This document shows, in pieces, positions 42,891-52,320 of a stretch of 64,000 nucleotides of DNA (position 1 is its first letter; each line of letters opens with the position of its first letter). This DNA is from Crocinitomicaceae bacterium (GTDB lineage: Bacteria > Bacteroidota > Bacteroidia > Flavobacteriales_D > Crocinitomicaceae), in assembly GCA_029252405.1 (NCBI GenBank), contig JAQXBM010000057.1:22546-86545 (forward strand), given 5' to 3'. Both the position numbers and the translations under genes were made by a program. The notes beneath the pieces were generated by a model. That model was not told the DNA's origin and made no database searches. It saw nothing but the letters and a program-made list of their open reading frames with translations.

Positions 42891-43523
42891 CTATTTATTC
42901 GATAATTCGTCGAGTATTTCTGTTAAGGTATTGTTAATGATATCATGCTTGCCCTTGTATCGCTTGATCTTGTAGTTTTTGGATAAATATTCTTCAATCA
43001 ATTTTTCTTGATTTTCCGTTGAATAAAACTCATCCTCTTCACCGATTACGAAGTAATTCTTTTGTTTCATGTCAAGTTCAATCGTGTTTGGAAGGTCAGG
43101 AGGGAAGACGCTCGCCCAAAGTATCATGGCGTTAAATTCTGAATTCCCCAATTGATTCCAACGAGCGGCGGTCGCTCCACCCTGAGAAAAACCGAGTAAG
43201 TATTTCTCTTCAAAATGGTATTCGGCTGAGAGTTTTGCATCCAAGGAATCGAGATAACTTAAGTTGTCTGAAATATCCGTCTCACGTGCTTCCTTCGTCA
43301 TCCATGAGGCACCAACACGTCCACTTGCACCTTTCAAATAAAATCGATGCATTCCTTCAGGAGCAATAATTATGTATTCATCAGTGAGCTCTTGAAACTT
43401 GCGAATAAAGAATTCGGAGAGTTGACCATATCCGTGTAAAACATACAAAGCTTTCTTCGATTTAGCGTTCTCATTCAGAATGCGATACCGGAAGGTTTTT
43501 GGATGTGTGAAATGATATTCCAT
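42891..43523 (-). CDS. Alpha/beta hydrolase, phospholipase/carboxylesterase type
   Basis: This 210-aa soluble hydrolase of the carboxylesterase/YpfH group has the nucleophile elbow LGFSQGGATAARW (Ser113). The acid residue is in GEEDEFY (about 157-163) and the histidine is in GKHDIINN (about 193). The triad is complete and LHGYGQ (about 29-34) forms the oxyanion loop. It has no signal peptide. It likely hydrolyses short-chain esters or lysophospholipids, but the substrate is unknown. A perfect TATCTTTG box (43535-43528) ends just 4 nt before the ATG. The receptor gene diverges from it. Confidence 0.88.
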   Translation of the reverse strand: MEYHFTHPKTFRYRILNENAKSKKALYVLHGYGQLSEFFIRKFQELTDEYIIIAPEGMHRFYLKGASGRVGASWMTKEARETDISDNLSYLDSLDAKLSAEYHFEEKYLLGFSQGGATAARWNQLGNSEFNAMILWASVFPPDLPNTIELDMKQKNYFVIGEEDEFYSTENQEKLIEEYLSKNYKIKRYKGKHDIINNTLTEILDELSNK

Positions 43524-43527
43524 TTTT

Positions 43528-43535
43528 CAAAGATA
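43528..43535 (-). promoter_or_regulatory. -7 promoter box TATCTTTG for the hydrolase gene
   Basis: Perfect TAnnTTTG match on the minus strand. Four nt (AAAA) separate it from the ATG at 43523, another near-leaderless arrangement. Confidence 0.6.
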
Positions 43536-43604
43536 AACACATATTGTCGGCATGAAAATTGTAGTAAATTCGCGGATTATTAGTTGAATTCACGATACCT
43601 ATTA

Positions 43605-46031
43605 ATGTTGAACAGATTTTCTTTATTTCTTCTCCTTAGTGTTGCTTTCTGTTGTCAAGCTAAATTGAGCTTTTCCCAAGAGATTGCAGTGAAAGATAAA
43701 ATCACGCAGCAGTTTGTTTTGGATGCAGAGATTATCTCGAAAAATCCAAAGGTTCAAAGAAGGGTGGATGTGAATGGACGCTTTAAATTAAATCCCTTCA
43801 AAGGCTGCGATAGCATTTTCATTACGGCAGATGATTATCAAATGATCGTCACATCTTATTCTGAGCTCAAAAAAGCAGGTATTGTTGAAATGGTCGATGA
43901 GCCGCTCTCGTTTACAGATATTATCATTTCAGTGAATCGCTGGGATGAGGAAAAGCTGAAAGTTCCCAATCGTATTACTTCAATCAACTTGAAAGAAGCT
44001 GAGCTACTGGCTCCACAAACATCTGCAGATCTTCTCGAAACGAGCGGATATGTTTTTGTTCAGAAAAGTCAATTGGCGGGAGGTTCGCCTCAGTTGAGAG
44101 GATTCGGAACCAATCGCGTATTGATTTCTGTAGATGGAATTCGAATGAATAACGCCATTTTCCGTTCAGGGAATCTTCAAAATGTGATTTCCTTGGATGC
44201 TAATTCCCTTGAGTCGGTTGAAGTATTGTTCGGACCAGGAGCTGTGATCTACGGAAGTGATGCAATTGGAGGGGTAATGAGTTTCAATACGAAAGAAGCC
44301 AAGTTCTCTCCAGACTCAGTCAAGACATTTTTACCAACGCATTTCGCAGGACGGTATTCGTCAGCCTCGAATGAAATCATGACGCACGCCGATTTCAACA
44401 TTGGAAAAAAGAAATGGGCGTTTTTGACATCTTTAACGTTTTCTCGATACGGCGATTTAAGAACTGGAACAAACGGAAACAGCGCATTCTTGCGACCAAC
44501 CTTTCAGCAACAGATAAACGGCATCGATTCTACCTTGGTAAATGATGATCCAACTTTGCAGCTTCAATCTGGGTTCAGTCAAATCAATGCGATTCAAAAA
44601 ATTAAATTTCAAGCCTCGGAAAACTGGCTCTTGGATTATTCTTTCATCTATTCAGCAACTACAGATGCTCCGCGCTACGATCGACTCATTTTGGATAAAG
44701 AAGGAGATGGAATCCTTGATAACGCCGAATGGTATTATGGTCCGCAGAAATGGATGATGCACAAGTTTGGTGCGATTCACACGAAAAAAACGGGATGGTA
44801 CAATGATTTAAGAATAACAGCGGCCTATCAGAATTTTCAGGAAAGTCGACACGATCGCAAAACGGGGAATTCACTTATCCGCCGTCAGTTCGAAAATGTG
44901 GATGCCCTATCGTTGAATGTGGATTTCGATAAAAAAGTGAGCAACGATTTCACGCTGTTCTATGGACTTGAAGCGGTCGGTAACTTGGTTGGATCAAATG
45001 CATATCGAGAGGACATCATTTCTGGTGACCAAGAAATCACGAATTCGCGCTACCCAAATGGATCCACTTGGTTTTCGACTGGAGCTTACATGAATGGGAA
45101 ATACAATTTGAGTGATAAATGGAGTTTGAATGGTGGTTTGAGATACAGTTACTATTCAATTTCAGCTGAATTTGATACAACCTTGTTTGCGTTCCCTGTA
45201 ACCGAAACGACCAATCGAAATGGGGCGTTAAACGGAAGTTTCGGAGTTGTATTCAACCCGAATGATCATTTCCAGATTTACTCGAATATCTCAACGGGAT
45301 TTAGAGCACCAAACATTGATGACCTCGGAAAAATATTTGATTCTGAGCCAGGAGCGGTGGTTATTCCAAATGTCAATTTGAAACCAGAATACGTTTACAA
45401 TGGAGAAATTGGTTTCGTGTCGATATTATTTTCGAAGGTTAAGGTTGATGGAGTAGTGTACTACACATATTTGCAGGATGCACTCGCCCGAGCGAATTTT
45501 AGTTTCAATGGGCAAGACAGCATTTTATACGATGGTGAGATGAGCAGGGTTCAAGCTGTTCAGAATGTTTCAGATGCTTGGGTTTATGGAGTTCAGGCAG
45601 GAGTTGAAGTGGTTGTGGCAAAAGGGCTTTCGCTCAGAAGCACAATCAGTTTCCAAAAAGGACAAGAGTTCAATATTGATGATTCATTGTATTATCCGAA
45701 GAACCACGTGGCACCTACATTCGGTAGAACGTCGATTACCTACAAACGTCGTCAGTTCAAATTGGATGTTTATAGCTCTTACCAAGTAAAAGTGAATCCT
45801 GATGAATTACCATTCGGAGAATCACCGTTTTTATACGCACGAGATGATGAAGGCAGAGCATTCGTTCCTGGTTGGTACACGCTCAATTTCAAAGCGGCGT
45901 TTTTCTTCAATAAGCACCTTTCGATGTCGGGAGGAATTGAAAACATCACGAATCAGTTGTATCGTACGGCAGGATCGGGAATCAGTGCACCAGGAAGAAA
46001 CTTCGTGCTTGGTTTGAAAGTTACCCTGTAA
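43605..46031 (+). CDS. TonB-dependent receptor, haem/haemoglobin-type
   Basis: I choose the ATG at 43605 (808 aa, MLNRFSLFLLL); a TTG 7 codons earlier is less likely. A signal peptide ends near KLSFSQ. A small pre-plug region (about 20-100) leads to the plug (about 105-225) with the usual PQTSADLLETSGYVFVQKSQ (in part) and LRGFGTNRVLISVDGIRMNN. The barrel includes FRAPNIDDLGKIFDSEPG and NLKPEYVYNGEIG, a pattern typical of the haemoglobin/transferrin/lactoferrin receptor family, and the last strand is FVLGLKVTL. It probably imports haem or iron. No adjacent tonB, hmuY-like or iron-regulatory gene is seen. Confidence 0.9.
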   Translation: MLNRFSLFLLLSVAFCCQAKLSFSQEIAVKDKITQQFVLDAEIISKNPKVQRRVDVNGRFKLNPFKGCDSIFITADDYQMIVTSYSELKKAGIVEMVDEPLSFTDIIISVNRWDEEKLKVPNRITSINLKEAELLAPQTSADLLETSGYVFVQKSQLAGGSPQLRGFGTNRVLISVDGIRMNNAIFRSGNLQNVISLDANSLESVEVLFGPGAVIYGSDAIGGVMSFNTKEAKFSPDSVKTFLPTHFAGRYSSASNEIMTHADFNIGKKKWAFLTSLTFSRYGDLRTGTNGNSAFLRPTFQQQINGIDSTLVNDDPTLQLQSGFSQINAIQKIKFQASENWLLDYSFIYSATTDAPRYDRLILDKEGDGILDNAEWYYGPQKWMMHKFGAIHTKKTGWYNDLRITAAYQNFQESRHDRKTGNSLIRRQFENVDALSLNVDFDKKVSNDFTLFYGLEAVGNLVGSNAYREDIISGDQEITNSRYPNGSTWFSTGAYMNGKYNLSDKWSLNGGLRYSYYSISAEFDTTLFAFPVTETTNRNGALNGSFGVVFNPNDHFQIYSNISTGFRAPNIDDLGKIFDSEPGAVVIPNVNLKPEYVYNGEIGFVSILFSKVKVDGVVYYTYLQDALARANFSFNGQDSILYDGEMSRVQAVQNVSDAWVYGVQAGVEVVVAKGLSLRSTISFQKGQEFNIDDSLYYPKNHVAPTFGRTSITYKRRQFKLDVYSSYQVKVNPDELPFGESPFLYARDDEGRAFVPGWYTLNFKAAFFFNKHLSMSGGIENITNQLYRTAGSGISAPGRNFVLGLKVTL

Positions 46032-46076
46032 TCTGAGCGCTGAGGCACTCTAAGTCCGAAGTCCGAAATCAGAAGC

Positions 46077-46439
46077 TTACTTGGTCTTCCTAGCGAACAA
46101 GGGCAAATAAATCAACACCAACTGAATTGCTAGCCGCACGTATGCAATTGTCTTCGATCCTACAAAGGGCTCATCTCTCATCGCATCGTGAATATGTACA
46201 GGAAGAAATACTATCATCAAAAGACAAATTCCGAGCAAGGCCAATCTTCGATACGAAGGAATAAAAACACCAACCCCAAGCAATATTTCAGCTCCTCCAA
46301 CCAAATAGTTCAAGAGGTATTTAGAGGCGAAATCCGGTGTTAAAGGAAAGTACACTTCGGGATTCACGAAATGAAACACACCTGAAAGAAGAAGTATTAC
46401 TGCCAATACAATCCCAATAACTTTTTTTCTTAAGTCCAT
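46077..46439 (-). CDS. DoxX-like integral membrane protein
   Basis: This 120-aa protein has four predicted transmembrane helices. The DoxX family signature region begins IVLAVILLLSGVFHFVNPEVY and includes NYLVGGAEILLGVGVFIPSYRR (both partly quoted). The family is widespread, and some members act in thiosulfate or redox metabolism, but most are of unknown function. The gene is convergent with the receptor gene (45-bp gap) and is 51 bp downstream of a lipoprotein gene. The gap carries a GGGGC-GAA-GCCCC hairpin (46471-46483). Confidence 0.8.
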   Translation of the reverse strand: MDLRKKVIGIVLAVILLLSGVFHFVNPEVYFPLTPDFASKYLLNYLVGGAEILLGVGVFIPSYRRLALLGICLLMIVFLPVHIHDAMRDEPFVGSKTIAYVRLAIQLVLIYLPLFARKTK

Positions 46440-46470
46440 ATTTTCAATAATTCAGTTTATAGCTACTAGG

Positions 46471-46483
46471 GGGGCGAAGCCCC
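46471..46483. terminator. Short GC hairpin between the lipoprotein and DoxX genes
   Basis: A 5-bp perfect stem (GGGGC with GCCCC, GAA loop) with no T run. It may be only a weak attenuator or processing site on the minus-strand transcript. Confidence 0.35.
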
Positions 46484-46490
46484 GTCCAAA

Positions 46491-47267
46491 CTACTTCTTC
46501 AAATAATACTTCATATCATTCGGGTTAAAAAACCAATGCTCCTGCAATTGCCCCGTCTTCTTAATATCTGGTTCAAAGGTGTAAACTTCATCTGAACTTG
46601 TAAATGTCGGATTGTCAAATGTTCCAACATACGACTTTATATCTTTCACCTGAGAAATTGTTCCTTCTTCATACTCAAGAGCAAATCCAACGGCGTCTTT
46701 TGTTCCCATGCCGTCAAACAATTTCACTTGGTTCACACGAAGTGGGTTCCCATTCGTAATCGTGAAAAAGTTGCGGTATGCTGCATTCAATACGCGGTGA
46801 TCTACTAAAATGTCCTTTTGCCTTTCAGATCGAATGTTTTCAAAAGTCACCTTCAATTTTGCTTTCGGGCTTGAGGCGATTGGTCGCGCAGAACTCATCT
46901 TTCCTGAAAAACCATCACGATAAATCATGTAGTTGTAATTACCCATGTATCCGAGAGCGGCTTTTTTAGCCACATTTCCCGATTTGATTGCATCGTCAAC
47001 CGCGCGTTCCAACAAATTAACCGTGATTACAGCATCCAAGCTATCGTCACCATCGCAATTCGCTTCATAAATTTGGTAATCAATGGGCTCGTCTGGACTA
47101 ATTGTTAACTCACGACGAATGTGCAGTTCAATCGTTTCAACCTTCGATAATCCCTCGAAAGGATCGACATTTTCAACATCTGGAACAAAATCCTCCGGTA
47201 ACTCAGGTTCTTCCGTTTCAGTGCATCCCGCGAAGAGAATCAAAGTCAAAATCCAAAAATACTTCAT
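46491..47267 (-). CDS. Lipoprotein of unknown function
   Basis: This 258-aa protein has lipobox LILFAGC (Cys15). An acidic Glu/Pro-rich linker (about 16-40) leads to a mixed alpha/beta domain containing CDGDDSLDAVITVNLLERAV (in part), a Ca-binding-like acidic segment. HWFFNPNDMKYYLKK closes the protein. I do not recognise the family. A perfect TATCTTTG box (47279-47272) ends 4 nt before its ATG, and its promoter is divergent from that of ung. It is likely an outer-membrane-anchored protein facing the periplasm or the exterior. Confidence 0.78.
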   Translation of the reverse strand: MKYFWILTLILFAGCTETEEPELPEDFVPDVENVDPFEGLSKVETIELHIRRELTISPDEPIDYQIYEANCDGDDSLDAVITVNLLERAVDDAIKSGNVAKKAALGYMGNYNYMIYRDGFSGKMSSARPIASSPKAKLKVTFENIRSERQKDILVDHRVLNAAYRNFFTITNGNPLRVNQVKLFDGMGTKDAVGFALEYEEGTISQVKDIKSYVGTFDNPTFTSSDEVYTFEPDIKKTGQLQEHWFFNPNDMKYYLKK

Positions 47268-47271
47268 GGCT

Positions 47272-47279
47272 CAAAGATA
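47272..47279 (-). promoter_or_regulatory. -7 promoter box TATCTTTG for the lipoprotein gene
   Basis: Perfect TAnnTTTG match on the minus strand; 4 nt (AGCC) to the ATG at 47267. Confidence 0.6.
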
Positions 47280-47303
47280 GGGCTATAATTGAAAATCAAT
47301 CCT

Positions 47304-47311
47304 TAATTTTG
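47304..47311 (+). promoter_or_regulatory. -7 promoter box TAATTTTG for ung
   Basis: Perfect TAnnTTTG match; 4 nt (ATCA) to the ATG at 47316. It is divergent from the box at 47272-47279. Confidence 0.6.
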
Positions 47312-47315
47312 ATCA

Positions 47316-47987
47316 ATGGAAGTGAAAATTGAGCGATCGTGGAAAGAAGAGTTGTCAAGTGAATTATCGCAAGACTATTTTCAATCGCTTATTCAGTTTG
47401 TGAAATCGGAATATGCCGCGCATCCAGATGGTGTTTTTCCGAAAGGGAATGAGATTTTCAAGGCTTTTGATGCTTGTCCATTTGATCAAGTGAAAGTGGT
47501 TGTTTTGGGTCAAGATCCTTACCCGACGCGTGGTCATGCACATGGTCTGTGTTTTTCCGTTGAACCAGATGTTCGTCCACTTCCCAAAAGTTTGAACAAT
47601 ATTTACAAGGAGCTCGAATCGGATGTGGGAATTTCTCCCCGCGAAAATGGTGATTTGAGGCACTGGGCAGAACAAGGCGTGTTCATGCTGAATTCAGTTC
47701 TTACCGTTCGAGAAGGTGCAGCCAATAGTCATGCTAAGAAAGGTTGGGAGCGATTTACAGATGCAGTAATTGCAAAATTGGCCGAGAAATCTGAAGGAAT
47801 TGTTTACATCTTATGGGGAAGCAAAGCCCAAGAAAAAGGTAAAGTGGTCGATTCAGATAAAAATAAAATCATCACATCTCCGCATCCTTCACCTTTATCT
47901 TCCTATCGCGGATTCTTCGGTAGTAAGCCTTTTTCTCAAACAAATGAGTACCTAAAATCGATGGGTCGCGAAGAAATTAAGTGGTAA
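47316..47987 (+). CDS. ung: Uracil-DNA glycosylase
   Basis: This 223-aa enzyme removes uracil from DNA. The catalytic water-activating motif is GQDPYPTRGHAHGL (65-78; Asp67). The family's GQDPYHG is GQDPYPT here, a variant I would expect in Bacteroidota. The uracil-binding segment LNSVLTVREGAANSH (about 127-141) and the minor-groove loop SPHPSPLSSYRG (about 188-199, His190) are intact. It starts at the ATG 4 nt after a perfect -7 box. It is divergent from a lipoprotein gene. The 64-bp gap to the convergent AraC gene holds no clear terminator. Confidence 0.95.
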   Translation: MEVKIERSWKEELSSELSQDYFQSLIQFVKSEYAAHPDGVFPKGNEIFKAFDACPFDQVKVVVLGQDPYPTRGHAHGLCFSVEPDVRPLPKSLNNIYKELESDVGISPRENGDLRHWAEQGVFMLNSVLTVREGAANSHAKKGWERFTDAVIAKLAEKSEGIVYILWGSKAQEKGKVVDSDKNKIITSPHPSPLSSYRGFFGSKPFSQTNEYLKSMGREEIKW

Positions 47988-48051
47988 GGAAGGTGCGTAT
48001 TCGTTCAATTCTTCCACGTTTTGTTACTGCTTCGTTCAAACATTCGCAACA

Positions 48052-48900
48052 TTAGTTCACGCTCGTCGAACGATAATCGGAAGGAGATAAATTGTAATAG
48101 TTCTTGAAGGACTTAGAAAAGTATCCGAGATCGTTAAAACCACAGTCGTATGCAACTTCGGAGATGCGAAGGTCTGATGTGCGCAAGAGTGTTTGCGCCT
48201 TTTCTAATCGTTTTGAGGTAATGTACTTGTTCGGAGATGTTCCGTAAACCGTCGAAAATTTACGCTTGAAAGAAGAAAGACTCAGTCCAGTGAAGAAGGC
48301 TAGATCATCCAAATTCAAGTCTTCAAATAAATGTGCTTGGATCACATCTTTGAACACGTATTCACTCGTGTTGAAAAGTTCTCCAAGGATACCTTTGATC
48401 GCTCCATTTTGATCGTTTTCAACTAATAAATGAAGTAATTCTCTAATTTTCAACATGATTACCTCCTCGGAAAATGAATCGGGATTATCCAAATAGAAGC
48501 GCAGTCCCTGCACGTAATTCTCTAGCAGCGCTGATTTTGGTATTCGCTGCACAGATTGCACGTGGTGATTCGTTGTTGAATTGAGCTTGCTTGGAGTCTT
48601 CTGTTCATAGATTTCCCGAAAAAGCTCCGGGTTGAATTGAAAAACGATTACTTCGTTCGGCTCACCGTCGGGATTCTCTTCCCAGCAGTTGACAAAATTG
48701 TCACATTTCATTATAAACGAATCCCCCGATTGTATTTCCAAAACTCGATCCGCCGAATACAATTTCGATTGCCCATTAACGACAAGTACAATTCGTGCTT
48801 CATTGCTCAATGCATCTGAAATCTTTCTAGGAGGAGTGAAGAAGGTTCTCCCTAAAACAGTATGTTTCCCCAAAGAAAAAGTTGGAAGTGAAGTACTCAT
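48052..48900 (-). CDS. AraC-family transcriptional regulator
   Basis: This 282-aa regulator has an N-terminal cupin-like sensing domain (about 1-165) and a C-terminal double helix-turn-helix (about 180-280). The DNA-binding part reads LNLDDLAFFTGLSLSSFKRKF (in part) and then AYDCGFNDLGYFSKSFKNYYNLSPSDYR (in part), matching the AraC signature. Targets are unknown. It is divergent from hemE with a 149-bp spacer, so it may regulate hemE or itself, but no repeat or operator is evident there. Ligand unknown. Confidence 0.92.
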   Translation of the reverse strand: MSTSLPTFSLGKHTVLGRTFFTPPRKISDALSNEARIVLVVNGQSKLYSADRVLEIQSGDSFIMKCDNFVNCWEENPDGEPNEVIVFQFNPELFREIYEQKTPSKLNSTTNHHVQSVQRIPKSALLENYVQGLRFYLDNPDSFSEEVIMLKIRELLHLLVENDQNGAIKGILGELFNTSEYVFKDVIQAHLFEDLNLDDLAFFTGLSLSSFKRKFSTVYGTSPNKYITSKRLEKAQTLLRTSDLRISEVAYDCGFNDLGYFSKSFKNYYNLSPSDYRSTSVN

Positions 48901-49036
48901 ATCAGAATAATTAAACTCGTAATTGCTAAGATTGAAGATACAATTATTCTCTTTTCCTTAACAATCCGAAAAAAACAAAAACAAACCACTTCATCGGAAA
49001 ATCAGAGAATCAGATGATCGATAATCGAACTATTCC

Positions 49037-49044
49037 TATCTTTG
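49037..49044 (+). promoter_or_regulatory. -7 promoter box TATCTTTG for hemE
   Basis: Perfect TAnnTTTG match; 5 nt (CACCA) to the ATG at 49050. A near-leaderless transcript is expected. Confidence 0.6.
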
Positions 49045-49049
49045 CACCA

Positions 49050-50090
49050 ATGAAATTTGACAACGACTTAATTTTGAGAGCAGCAAGAGGCGAATCTATC
49101 GAGCGATACCCCGTTTGGTTGATGCGTCAGGCTGGAAGAATCTTACCAGAATACCGCGCTGTAAGAGCAGAATTATCTGGGTTTAAAGAACTCGTAGAGA
49201 CACCAGAGCGAGCAGCTGAAGTGACTGTACAACCAGTTGATTTGTTGGGAGTAGACGCCGCGATTATCTTTTCGGATATCTTGGTAATTCCTGAAGCAAT
49301 GGGATTGACGTACGAAATGGTGGAGAAGAAAGGACCTTGGTTCAATCAGACGATTTCTAGCGAGAATGACTTGGCAAAATTCGCCCAAACCAATTTTGAT
49401 GTTGAAGATCGCTTGGGATATGTTTTGGAAGCAATTAAGTTGACAAACAAGGAATTAGCAGGACGTGTTCCACTGATTGGTTTTGCAGGAGCACCTTGGA
49501 CGATTTTCTGTTATATGACAGAGGGGCAGGGCTCAAAAACGTTCTCAAAAGCACGTAAAATATTATACACAAATCCGACTTTGGCACACGAGTTGCTTAA
49601 TCGTATTACGGAAGTGACAATTCAGTATCTGAAAGCACAAATCAAAGCCGGAGCTCACATGGTTCAAGTTTTTGATTCATGGGCAGGGATTTTGGGCGAT
49701 GCTCAGTATGCTGAATTCGGATTGAAATACATAAACAAGATTGCCGAAGCAATAAATGAAGTTCCGGTAACCCTTTTTGCAAAAGGTGCGTACAATTCTG
49801 TGGCGGATTTAGCCAAAATGGATTGCAACACCATCGGCGTTGATTGGAACATGAAAATGAGCGACGTCAGAAATGCAGTTGGTGATACAAGAACATTGCA
49901 AGGTAATTTAGATCCATGTGCGCTGTATTCATCTCATAAAGAGGTGGAGACGCTAACAACAAATATGTTGGATTCTTTTAAAAGTAAAAGACATATTGTT
50001 AATTTAGGGCACGGAGTATATCCGGATGTCGATCCAGAGAAGGTGAAAACATTTATTAAAACTGTGAAGAATTATGAAATTCAGTACTAG
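49050..50090 (+). CDS. hemE: Uroporphyrinogen decarboxylase
   Basis: I choose the ATG at 49050 (346 aa, [21 protein letters not shown] in part): family members start directly at this motif, and the -7 box lies within the longer frame. The enzyme decarboxylates uroporphyrinogen III to coproporphyrinogen III in haem synthesis. The signature [10 protein letters not shown] (21-30) carries the substrate-binding arginines. [36 protein letters not shown] and GNLDP are all present. The stop lies inside the start of the OmpA gene (17-bp overlap), so the two are probably coupled. Other hem genes are not nearby. Confidence 0.95.
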   Translation: MKFDNDLILRAARGESIERYPVWLMRQAGRILPEYRAVRAELSGFKELVETPERAAEVTVQPVDLLGVDAAIIFSDILVIPEAMGLTYEMVEKKGPWFNQTISSENDLAKFAQTNFDVEDRLGYVLEAIKLTNKELAGRVPLIGFAGAPWTIFCYMTEGQGSKTFSKARKILYTNPTLAHELLNRITEVTIQYLKAQIKAGAHMVQVFDSWAGILGDAQYAEFGLKYINKIAEAINEVPVTLFAKGAYNSVADLAKMDCNTIGVDWNMKMSDVRNAVGDTRTLQGNLDPCALYSSHKEVETLTTNMLDSFKSKRHIVNLGHGVYPDVDPEKVKTFIKTVKNYEIQY

Positions 50091-51282
50091 AAAGGCGATT
50101 ACATTATTATCAGCAATGGGCTTTATGCTCTGCGCGCCTTTAGCAAATGCCCAAGAGGGTGAAAACTTGGTTCCAAACGGAAGTTTCGAATCAATTGGTA
50201 AAAAACCAAAGCGTTTAGGGAAAATTGAAAGTGCAACAGGTTGGGTTTCTCCAACAGGTGTTCGCGCTGATTTATTCGTTGATACGAAAATAGAGGAGAT
50301 TAGTGTTCCTGATAATGCTTACGGACGTGAAACAGCTCATGAAGGTGAAAATTACGCTGGATTAACAGGATTCTCATACAACAACAAAGTACCTCGTTCA
50401 TACGTGATGACTAAATTGGAATCTCCAATGAAGAAGGGCATGACGTACTGTGTGAAGATGTATGTGTCTCTTTCTGAAGCTTCGAAATACGCTTCAAATA
50501 ACGTAGGTGTGCATTTCTCCAAGAAAGCATTGGGAACTGATTCTAAAGTTTCGATGATTCTTGAACCAAGTGTTGTTCACCGTGAAAACGATTACGAAAC
50601 AATGTCTGCTCGATTCGATTGGACGGAAGTATGTGGTGTTTACGTTGCCAAAGGAGGTGAAAAATACATCGCATTAGGAAACTTCAGATCGAACGAAGAC
50701 ACGCGTTACGAGAGAATGAAAAAAGACAACGGAACAAAAGACATCAAAGTTCAGCAAGTAGTGGCTGCGTATTACTACGTTGATGATATTTCTGTTATGC
50801 TACTCGATCAAGACAAAGGAGAAACATGTGATTGTGCTTCTGGAGAAGAAGGCGTTGCATATTCGACATTGATCTACCAAAAAGTATTCCCAGAAACGGA
50901 CAAAACTACTCCAAAAGAGCGCGTTGAAATGCAACAAGTATACTTCGCTTTTGGTAAACAATCAATCACAACTGAAGGTGAGCGTTCATTGAACATTATC
51001 GCTGACTACATGAAAGCGAATCCAAGCGCTAAGATTCAAATCAAAGGTCACTGCAATCTGGAGGAGAATGAAGTAGGTGCTGAGAATGATATCTACGCAG
51101 ATATGGATAACCAACGTATCGGTTCTGTGATGAAATTCCTAATGAAAAAGGGTATTGACGAAGGCCGAATGATTCCATCACGTAAAAGAGATGATTCCCC
51201 AAATACGGATGAACACTCTGAATCAGATGATGAAGAAACGAAACAAGCGAAAGATCGTCGTGTAACGTTCATTCTTCTATAA
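50074..51282 (+). CDS. OmpA-family outer-membrane protein
   Basis: This 402-aa protein has a signal peptide (about 1-26, ending NAQ) and an N-terminal carbohydrate-binding-like domain starting [12 protein letters not shown] (about 31-42). A C-terminal OmpA-like peptidoglycan-binding domain (about 285-400) has [25 protein letters not shown] (in part), [11 protein letters not shown] and [16 protein letters not shown], ending RRVTFILL. It probably links the outer membrane to peptidoglycan. The gene overlaps hemE by 17 bp, a curious pairing of haem synthesis and envelope. A strong terminator follows, and the next gene (pseudouridine synthase) starts just beyond it. Confidence 0.85.
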   Translation: MKFSTRKAITLLSAMGFMLCAPLANAQEGENLVPNGSFESIGKKPKRLGKIESATGWVSPTGVRADLFVDTKIEEISVPDNAYGRETAHEGENYAGLTGFSYNNKVPRSYVMTKLESPMKKGMTYCVKMYVSLSEASKYASNNVGVHFSKKALGTDSKVSMILEPSVVHRENDYETMSARFDWTEVCGVYVAKGGEKYIALGNFRSNEDTRYERMKKDNGTKDIKVQQVVAAYYYVDDISVMLLDQDKGETCDCASGEEGVAYSTLIYQKVFPETDKTTPKERVEMQQVYFAFGKQSITTEGERSLNIIADYMKANPSAKIQIKGHCNLEENEVGAENDIYADMDNQRIGSVMKFLMKKGIDEGRMIPSRKRDDSPNTDEHSESDDEETKQAKDRRVTFILL

Positions 51283-51301
51283 AGATTAAAAGGATAATTG
51301 A

Positions 51302-51333
51302 AACCCGATTCTAGCAATAGAGTCGGGTTTTCT
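51302..51333 (+). terminator. Terminator of the hemE-ompA unit
   Basis: Stem AAACCCGA with TCGGGTTT, extended inward by ATTCTA/TAGAGT pairing, and a following TTCTTTT run. It lies 20 nt after the stop. Confidence 0.88.
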
Positions 51334-51348
51334 TTTGATCATAAATCT

Positions 51349-52236
51349 ATGATTGTATTAAAAGAACATACCGTTTCTAAAGAATTGTCGAGTGTTCGCT
51401 TGGTGGATTACTGCATCGGATTGTTTCCTCAAACTCCAACGAGGAATGCGGTAAAAAAAGCCATGAAACGTGGAGAAATCATGCATAATTCCATTCTAGG
51501 AGAAACGGGTTTTTGGGTAAAGCAACATGATCTCATCCAGTTAATTGATCCACAATCAAAACGTCCGAAACCATTTCCACTCGAAATAGAGATCATCCAC
51601 GAAGAAGACAGCTTCGCGGTAGTTCTAAAGCCTGCCGGATTGGTCATTAATGGGAATCAATTTAGAACACTTGAGAACGCCCTGATTGATCAATTGACGA
51701 AGTCAGAATCAGAAGATGCGCTGAAATGGGGAAGACCAGTCCATCGTTTAGACAGCGCAACCAGCGGATTGGTTATTGTCGCAAAAACGCTCCTAGCACA
51801 TCGAGAATTTGGAAACCTATTTTCGGAACGAAAGATTAAAAAACAGTACCATGCAATCGTTCAAGGTAAACCCGATAATCAAACGATTACAACTAATGTA
51901 GATACCAAATCTGCAGAATCAAAGCTGACCGTGCTTTCAACTGTTCCATCGCTCAGGAATGAATTTCTATCGCTCGTTTTGCTGGAACCTTCAACGGGAA
52001 GAACCCATCAATTAAGAAAGCACTGCGCAGAAATTTCTCACCCGATAGTTGGAGATCAATTGTACGGCGAAAAAGACAATGTAATGAAACACAAAGGACT
52101 GTTTTTAGCGGCTACATATCTCGAATTCAAGCATCCAATTACTTCAGAAGTAGTCAAAATAGCGATTCCCATTCCAGCGAAATTTCAAGCCTTAATGAAA
52201 CGTGAAGAACGGCGTTTTGTTGATTTTGAATCGTAA
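51349..52236 (+). CDS. RluA-family pseudouridine synthase
   Basis: I choose the ATG at 51349 (295 aa); the longer frame from 51298 would begin inside the terminator hairpin. An S4-like N-terminal part (about 1-65) precedes the catalytic domain. The catalytic aspartate is Asp135 in GRPVHRLDSATSGLVIVAK (128-146), and the substrate-contacting segment EPSTGRTHQLRKHC with HPIVGDQLYG follows. The enzyme makes pseudouridine in rRNA or tRNA; which site cannot be told from the sequence alone. Its own promoter must lie in or after the terminator region at 51302-51348. Confidence 0.92.
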   Translation: MIVLKEHTVSKELSSVRLVDYCIGLFPQTPTRNAVKKAMKRGEIMHNSILGETGFWVKQHDLIQLIDPQSKRPKPFPLEIEIIHEEDSFAVVLKPAGLVINGNQFRTLENALIDQLTKSESEDALKWGRPVHRLDSATSGLVIVAKTLLAHREFGNLFSERKIKKQYHAIVQGKPDNQTITTNVDTKSAESKLTVLSTVPSLRNEFLSLVLLEPSTGRTHQLRKHCAEISHPIVGDQLYGEKDNVMKHKGLFLAATYLEFKHPITSEVVKIAIPIPAKFQALMKREERRFVDFES

Positions 52237-52320
52237 TTCTCATTTCTTTTTGAAACAGGTATTTGTACGCAGTTTCGATATGCACACTTTGCTTATCTTA
52301 GTGGGCAAATATTAATCACT

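Noticed and set aside
46032..46076. Short direct repeat AGTCCGA in the gap after the haem-type receptor
   Set aside because: It is two 7-bp copies only, which is within chance for a 45-bp gap.
48901..49049. Possible operator for the AraC regulator in the AraC-hemE spacer
   Set aside because: No direct or inverted repeat of convincing length is visible there.
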